Source of the DNA: Bordetella parapertussis
Lineage (GTDB): Bacteria; Pseudomonadota; Gammaproteobacteria; Burkholderiales; Burkholderiaceae_B
DNA length: 64,000 bases
Assembly (NCBI GenBank): GCA_945897365.1
Contig: CAMDFD010000016.1
Span: 1-64,000, forward strand
Direction of reading: 5' to 3'
Numbering within the stretch: the first letter of the stretch is position 1; each line of letters opens with the position of its first letter. The notes beneath the pieces are model-generated. The model did not search any database, was not told the DNA's origin, and worked only from the letters and a program-made list of their open reading frames with translations. The position numbers and the translations under genes were made by a program. Below are positions 59,799 through 64,000 of this stretch, piece after piece.

Positions 59799-62174
59799 TT
59801 AGGCTTTAGCCGATTGAATGGCTTGCCACACGCGGTGGGGCGTCGCAGGCATGTCAAGATCCTTGACACCCAAGGGCGCCAAGGCATCGAGTACTGCATT
59901 GATCACGGCAGGCGGTGAACCGATCGCACCTGCCTCACCACACCCTTTGGTACCGAGTGGATTATGCGTACAAGGCGTGCACACATGACCGATTTTGAAC
60001 TCCGGAAAATCATCAGCACGCGGCATGGCATAGTCCATAAAGGACCCGGTTAATAACTGCCCAGTCTCACGGTCGTACACGCAGTTTTCAATCAGCGCTT
60101 GTCCAATACCCTGCACGAGACCACCGTGCACCTGGCCTTCTACAATCATGGGATTAATGATGGTGCCAAAGTCATCAACTGCCGTAAAACGATCCAAACG
60201 CACCACACCCGTTTCGGGGTCGACTTCAACCTCGGCGATGTAGGTGCCCGAAGGGAAGGTAAAGTTAGTGGGATCGTAAAACGCGGTTTCGTTCAGCCCG
60301 GGCTCTAAGGTATCCAAGGGATAATTGTGGGGGACATACGCGGTGAGTGCCACCGTCCCAAAAGGAATCTTCTTGTCGGTTCCACGGACAGTAAATTCAC
60401 CATTCGCAAAGTCGATATCCGTATCGGACGCCTCGAGCAAATGCGCTGCAATCTTTTTAGCCTTGGCTTCAATTTTGTCCAAGGCTTTCATAATCGCCGC
60501 ACCACCGACAGAGATCGAGCGCGAACCATAGGTGCCCATGCCAAAAGGCACTCGACCCGTATCGCCGTGCACGATATCCACGGCATCGACCGCGATCCCT
60601 AAGCGCGAAGCCACGACTTGGGCAAAGGTTGTTTCGTGACCTTGGCCGTGGCTATGCGAACCCGTAAAAACGGTCACACTTCCGGTCGGGTGCACACGCA
60701 CTTCTCCACACTCAAACAAGCCCGCCCGAGCACCCAAGGCACCTGCGATATTGCTTGGCGCAAGACCGCAAGCTTCGATGTAGCTTGAGTAACCGATCCC
60801 GCGCAACTTGCCTTGTGCCTTGCTGGCAGCTTGACGCGCTGCAAACCCTGCAACATCCGCCAACTTTTGCGAAGCATCCATGCAGGCAACATAGTCACCG
60901 ATGTCATATTGGAGCGCAACAGGTGTCTGATAAGGGAACTGGGTAATGAAATTACGTCGGCGAATGTCATCTTGAGAAAGTCCAAGCTCAAAGGCCGCAC
61001 GACTTACAATACGCTCAACGAGATAGGTCGCTTCGGGACGCCCTGCACCGCGATACGCATCGACAGGTGCCGTATTGGTAAACCACGCATCGACCTCAGC
61101 ATAGACAAGCGGCGTGGTGTACTGCCCAGCCAACAAGGTGGCATAGAGAATAGTGGGCACGCAGGTCGAAAACGTGGAGAGGTAAGCGCCTAAGTTAGCG
61201 TCTGTATGGACACGCAAGGCTAAAAATTTGCCATCCTTGTCTAGAGCAAGCTCGGCATGACTCGAATGATCGCGGCCATGGGCATCTGACAAAAAGGCCT
61301 CGCCTCGCTCACAGATCCACTTGATATTACGATTCAGTTTTTTGGATGCCCAGGTGAGACACACATCCTCTGCATACAAATAGATTTTGGAACCAAACCC
61401 GCCGCCCACATCAGGGGCAATCACTCGGACTTTGTGTTCGGGTAGACCCATCACAAAAGCCGTCATCAGCAAGCGCTCAACGTGAGGGTTTTGGTTTGAA
61501 ACGTAAAGGGTGTAATCGTCATTCGCGCGACTATAAGAGCCAATCGCTGCACGAGGTTCCATCGCGTTAGGCACTAAGCGATTGTTGATGAGGTCAAGCT
61601 TCGTGACATGGGCGGCGCCCACAAAGGCCGCATCCACTAGCGCTTTATCGCCAATCGCCCATTTGTAGCAATGATTGTCTGGCGCAATATCGTGCAGTGC
61701 CGCCCCGCCCTTTGCATCACGCACATCCACCACAGCGGTCAAGGGCTCGTAATCCACTTCGACGAGCTCAGCTGCATTTTTTGCTTGTTCAAGCGTCTCT
61801 GCCACCACCATCACCACGTGGTCACCCACATAGCGCACTTTATTCAGAGCCAAAATAGGATGAGGTGGCTCTTTCATGGGTTGACCGTCCGTGCTGGTGA
61901 TCAGCCATCCACAGGGTAAACCGTTGATCTTGTCGTTGGCAACGTCCTTGCCCTCAAGTACACCAATCACACCGGGCGCGCTTTTCGCGGCGCGGGTATC
62001 CACGCTTTTAATCCGTGCGTGTGCGTGAGGTGAGCGTACGAACACGGCGTGCGTCATACGAGCAAGGGTAATGTCGTCGGTATATTGTCCGGCACCTGTT
62101 AGGAAACGGTAGTCTTCTTTACGTAAAACTGACTCACCGATATGCGGTAATTTTGCGAATTCGTTTGCGCCCAT
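59799..62174 (-). CDS. Molybdenum hydroxylase large (molybdopterin-binding) subunit, xanthine dehydrogenase family, form II CoxL-like
   Basis: A 791-residue catalytic subunit. GVGGGFGSKIY-type region (APDVGGGFGSKIYLYAED, residues 253-270), active-site loop AYRGAGR at 373-379, GSHSHGQGHETTFAQV and the catalytic Glu747 (KGCGEAGAIG). True form I carbon monoxide dehydrogenases have AYRCSFR with the copper-binding Cys; here it is AYRGAGR, so CO oxidation is not supported. The enzyme probably hydroxylates an aldehyde, N-heterocycle or aromatic compound. Order small-large-medium then coxD, E, G on one strand. Confidence 0.93.
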   Translation of the reverse strand: MGANEFAKLPHIGESVLRKEDYRFLTGAGQYTDDITLARMTHAVFVRSPHAHARIKSVDTRAAKSAPGVIGVLEGKDVANDKINGLPCGWLITSTDGQPMKEPPHPILALNKVRYVGDHVVMVVAETLEQAKNAAELVEVDYEPLTAVVDVRDAKGGAALHDIAPDNHCYKWAIGDKALVDAAFVGAAHVTKLDLINNRLVPNAMEPRAAIGSYSRANDDYTLYVSNQNPHVERLLMTAFVMGLPEHKVRVIAPDVGGGFGSKIYLYAEDVCLTWASKKLNRNIKWICERGEAFLSDAHGRDHSSHAELALDKDGKFLALRVHTDANLGAYLSTFSTCVPTILYATLLAGQYTTPLVYAEVDAWFTNTAPVDAYRGAGRPEATYLVERIVSRAAFELGLSQDDIRRRNFITQFPYQTPVALQYDIGDYVACMDASQKLADVAGFAARQAASKAQGKLRGIGYSSYIEACGLAPSNIAGALGARAGLFECGEVRVHPTGSVTVFTGSHSHGQGHETTFAQVVASRLGIAVDAVDIVHGDTGRVPFGMGTYGSRSISVGGAAIMKALDKIEAKAKKIAAHLLEASDTDIDFANGEFTVRGTDKKIPFGTVALTAYVPHNYPLDTLEPGLNETAFYDPTNFTFPSGTYIAEVEVDPETGVVRLDRFTAVDDFGTIINPMIVEGQVHGGLVQGIGQALIENCVYDRETGQLLTGSFMDYAMPRADDFPEFKIGHVCTPCTHNPLGTKGCGEAGAIGSPPAVINAVLDALAPLGVKDLDMPATPHRVWQAIQSAKA

Positions 62175-62184
62175 GGTCGCCCCC

Positions 62185-62655
62185 TTATGCTTTCATGGCT
62201 GCAGCACCTTGCTGCACAGCCTTGACGATGTTTTGATAACCCGTGCAACGACAAATATTGCCTTCTAAATGTTCGCGAATCTGTTGTGCGCTAGGATCAG
62301 GATGCTTTCGGCAAATATCCACAGCATTCATCACCATGCCTGGGGTGCAATAGCCGCATTGCAAGCCATGGCAGTCTTTAAAGGCCGCCTGCATCGGATG
62401 CATCGTGCCATCGGGTTGCGCCAAGCCCTCGATGGTGTCAATCTTCGCGCCCTCGGCCTGTGCAAGCAACACATTACAGGACTTGATCGCATTGCCGTTC
62501 ATGAGAACCGTGCATGCTCCACACTGGGCGGTATCACACCCAACATGCGTACCTGTCAAATGGAGATGCTCACGCAGAGCCTGGACCAGCAAAGTATTAG
62601 GTGCTGCGGTGAGGGTCACTGCCTGACCATTCACCGTTAATTGGATCTGCATCAT
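62185..62655 (-). CDS. Molybdenum hydroxylase small subunit, 2Fe-2S protein (CoxS-like)
   Basis: A 156-residue protein with two 2Fe-2S clusters: plant-type Cys40, 45, 48 and 60 (GCDTAQCGAC) and the helical cluster Cys100, 103, 135 and 137 (CGYCTPG, CRC). It passes electrons from the molybdenum site to FAD. AGGAGA lies about eight bases before two consecutive ATG codons, and it is the first gene of the hydroxylase operon. Confidence 0.95.
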   Translation of the reverse strand: MMQIQLTVNGQAVTLTAAPNTLLVQALREHLHLTGTHVGCDTAQCGACTVLMNGNAIKSCNVLLAQAEGAKIDTIEGLAQPDGTMHPMQAAFKDCHGLQCGYCTPGMVMNAVDICRKHPDPSAQQIREHLEGNICRCTGYQNIVKAVQQGAAAMKA

Positions 62656-62800
62656 GAAGCAATCTCCTATAAATTTGACTGAATATGTCTTAAGAATATT
62701 TGTATTCGTTATTTTTCACTTATGCAACCAAAACCGTCAAAGCCACTCACATTTGCTTTGAGCAAAGTCTAGCAAGCCCCTGATCCAAGAGTTGCTGACA

Positions 62801-62819
62801 AAAACGCATTGCGCGTTTT
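62801..62819 (-). terminator. Probable terminator of the cytochrome operon
   Basis: AAAACGC and GCGTTTT pair over 7 bp around ATTGC, starting 19 bases after the cytochrome stop; on the minus strand the stem ends in TTTT. Short stem, moderate strength. Confidence 0.5.
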
Positions 62820-62838
62820 AAACTCAATTGATCCGATA

Positions 62839-63174
62839 TTACTCGCGGCTAGCCTTGGCGACGTACTCAGACAGTATTTTCATCTGTTCGGGAGTCAAGC
62901 TTGGGTACGCAGGCATTTGACCGATGCCGTTTTTAAGAGCATTCATGACTCGCGCAGCGTCAGGCTGGAGATCGTTCATTGATGGGCCCACCGCACCCGC
63001 TGCGCCCGCTGCGTCAAGGGTATGACAAATCGCACAGGCTGGCGCTGCGCCTTTTAAAAACAAAAGCTTACCTTCTTCATCATTTGCCGAAGCAACCGGA
63101 GCCAATACTGCACCAGAGACCAGTGCTACTACACCGATTACCTCAGCAAAATGAGTAAAGATTGTTTTCTGCAT
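62839..63174 (-). CDS. Class I cytochrome c, likely partner of the sulfite-oxidase-type enzyme
   Basis: A 111-residue periplasmic cytochrome: signal peptide (about residues 1-30, ending VASA), haem motif CAICH at 47-51 and probable axial Met87 (IGQMPAYP). It starts two bases after the molybdoenzyme stop, as in SorAB sulfite dehydrogenases where the cytochrome subunit accepts the electrons. Without the rest of the operon, a general cytochrome subunit is the safer name. Confidence 0.88.
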   Translation of the reverse strand: MQKTIFTHFAEVIGVVALVSGAVLAPVASANDEEGKLLFLKGAAPACAICHTLDAAGAAGAVGPSMNDLQPDAARVMNALKNGIGQMPAYPSLTPEQMKILSEYVAKASRE

Positions 63175-63176
63175 GT

Positions 63177-64000
63177 TTAAGCCACAGTGATTTTGACAAC
63201 GTGTGCTTGCCAGCCACTATTCAGATAGCCCGCAGCGTTTTCCACCGACAAAGCGACCTGATTCACGCCTGACTTGGTGGTGACACGGCAAGCGACATCG
63301 TATTGACCTGCTTTCAGCGTAGCGCCCAAGACAAATTGACGCCATGCATACTTGCCCAAGTCTGGGCCCATCAAGCGCGCGGCCTGCCATGTTTTACCGC
63401 CGTCGAGCGATACATCGACCTTGGCGACGTCCTCTGACCCACCCATGGCCACACCGGTGATTTGAACAACACCCGCTTTGACTGGGCCACTGTCAGGCGA
63501 AGGCGAGGTCACCCAAGACTTAGCATCCATCGTCCAAACGGCTGGCTGACTTGGATCGCCCTTTTGACCAACAGGCGACATCCGGTAGCCTGTTTTTTGG
63601 ATGGCGGCTTGAGTTTGTTCTTTGGTAAACGCTAACTGCTTGATGTATTTAATATTGTTAACGCCACTGTAGCCGGGCACGACCAAGCGCAGAGGACCGC
63701 CATGGGCCAAAGGCATCGGCTCGCCATTCATTTCCCAAGACAGCATGGCGTCTTGCATGGCGGCCAAGGGAACGGAGCGCTCAACGACGACGGCCAAAGG
63801 GTTAATGCCCTCGGGAAGCTTTTCACCACCTGTACCTGTCATGTAAACCATGCCGGCTGAAACGCCGCCCAAGGCCTTGATGACGTCGCGCACGTAAACA
63901 CCGGTCCACATCACGCAGCCCGCAGCGCCCGTCTGCCATCTAGTACCGCTTGGCTTGCCAGGAAATAACCCGCGGCCGTTGCCTGAACATTGCAGGACCG
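63177..64000 (-). CDS. Sulfite oxidase-type molybdopterin oxidoreductase (3' part; gene starts beyond the right edge)
   Basis: The last 274 codons of a molybdenum enzyme of the sulfite oxidase/SorA/SoxC family. At the window edge the frame reads LQCSGNGRGLF, in which the Cys (codon 63987-63989) is the molybdenum ligand; GTRWQTGAAGCVMWTGVYVR and LRLVVPGYSGVNNIKYIKQL follow. The C-terminal dimerisation domain (VQITGVAMGGSEDVAKVDVS, LDGGKTWQAARL) is complete. An internal ATG at 63914 is not the start. It would oxidise sulfite or a related compound in the periplasm and pass electrons to the cytochrome. Confidence 0.9.
   Translation of the reverse strand, partial: VLQCSGNGRGLFPGKPSGTRWQTGAAGCVMWTGVYVRDVIKALGGVSAGMVYMTGTGGEKLPEGINPLAVVVERSVPLAAMQDAMLSWEMNGEPMPLAHGGPLRLVVPGYSGVNNIKYIKQLAFTKEQTQAAIQKTGYRMSPVGQKGDPSQPAVWTMDAKSWVTSPSPDSGPVKAGVVQITGVAMGGSEDVAKVDVSLDGGKTWQAARLMGPDLGKYAWRQFVLGATLKAGQYDVACRVTTKSGVNQVALSVENAAGYLNSGWQAHVVKITVA

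Noticed and set aside
59799..62655. Aerobic carbon monoxide dehydrogenase
   Set aside because: The large subunit lacks the AYRCSFR signature; only the general molybdenum hydroxylase assignment is supported.
1..64000. CRISPR arrays, rRNA, tRNA, insertion sequences and phage genes
   Set aside because: I looked for regular direct repeats, cloverleaf-like segments, conserved rRNA stretches and transposase or integrase motifs and found none.

Overview
The window looks like chromosomal DNA of a betaproteobacterium of the order Burkholderiales, most likely Alcaligenaceae. The main clue is the number of orphan Bug/TctC-type periplasmic solute receptors: seven intact and one relic, with no TctA/TctB membrane partner in view. 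TRAP transporters, MmgE/PrpD proteins, hydantoinase A/B proteins and LysR regulators fit the same picture. I ran no database search, so the genus is open. No rRNA, tRNA, CRISPR array or insertion sequence was seen.

Layout. 1-4.8 kb: 5' part of an ABC exporter gene, an MFS transporter, an SOS-controlled umuDC operon whose consensus LexA box covers the umuD start codon, and a DUF1993 gene. 4.8-10 kb: a three-part ABC efflux operon (adaptor, permease, ATPase, outer-membrane lipoprotein) lying between an intact DUF1993/small-membrane-protein pair and a decayed second copy of that junction. 10-21 kb: one leftward operon with two transketolases (one split into two subunits, one full length), a complete TRAP transporter, a beta-hydroxyacid dehydrogenase, an SDR dehydrogenase and an enolase-superfamily acid-sugar dehydratase, with a divergent LysR gene. 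It looks like a sugar-acid catabolic pathway I cannot match to a described one. 21-24 kb: zinc alcohol dehydrogenase and GMC oxidoreductase.

24-37 kb: Bug receptor, amidase and isochorismatase-type amidohydrolase on the + strand; then on the - strand two more Bug receptors, hydantoinase B and A, an aminotransferase, a LysR regulator and a class II aldolase. Several of these promoters carry related TTTATC/GATAAA inverted repeats, suggesting one regulon. 37-42 kb: a DapA-family lyase with a second TRAP transporter and a divergent GntR regulator. 42-51 kb: a thiamine-diphosphate enzyme with a frameshifted downstream gene, four Bug receptors and two MmgE/PrpD proteins. 51-56 kb: two paralogous metallo-beta-lactamase-fold hydrolases around an Fe-S old-yellow-enzyme reductase and its LysR regulator, with the same ATGAATTCAT palindrome at two places. 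56-62.7 kb: a molybdenum hydroxylase operon (small, large and medium subunits plus CoxD, CoxE and CoxG maturation proteins); the large subunit has the AYRGAGR signature, so it is probably not a carbon monoxide dehydrogenase. 62.8-64 kb: a c-type cytochrome and a sulfite-oxidase-type molybdoenzyme running off the right edge.

Overall this is a catabolic accessory region: uptake systems (Bug, TRAP), each next to the enzymes that probably process the imported organic acids, amides or aromatic-derived compounds, with local LysR or GntR regulators.
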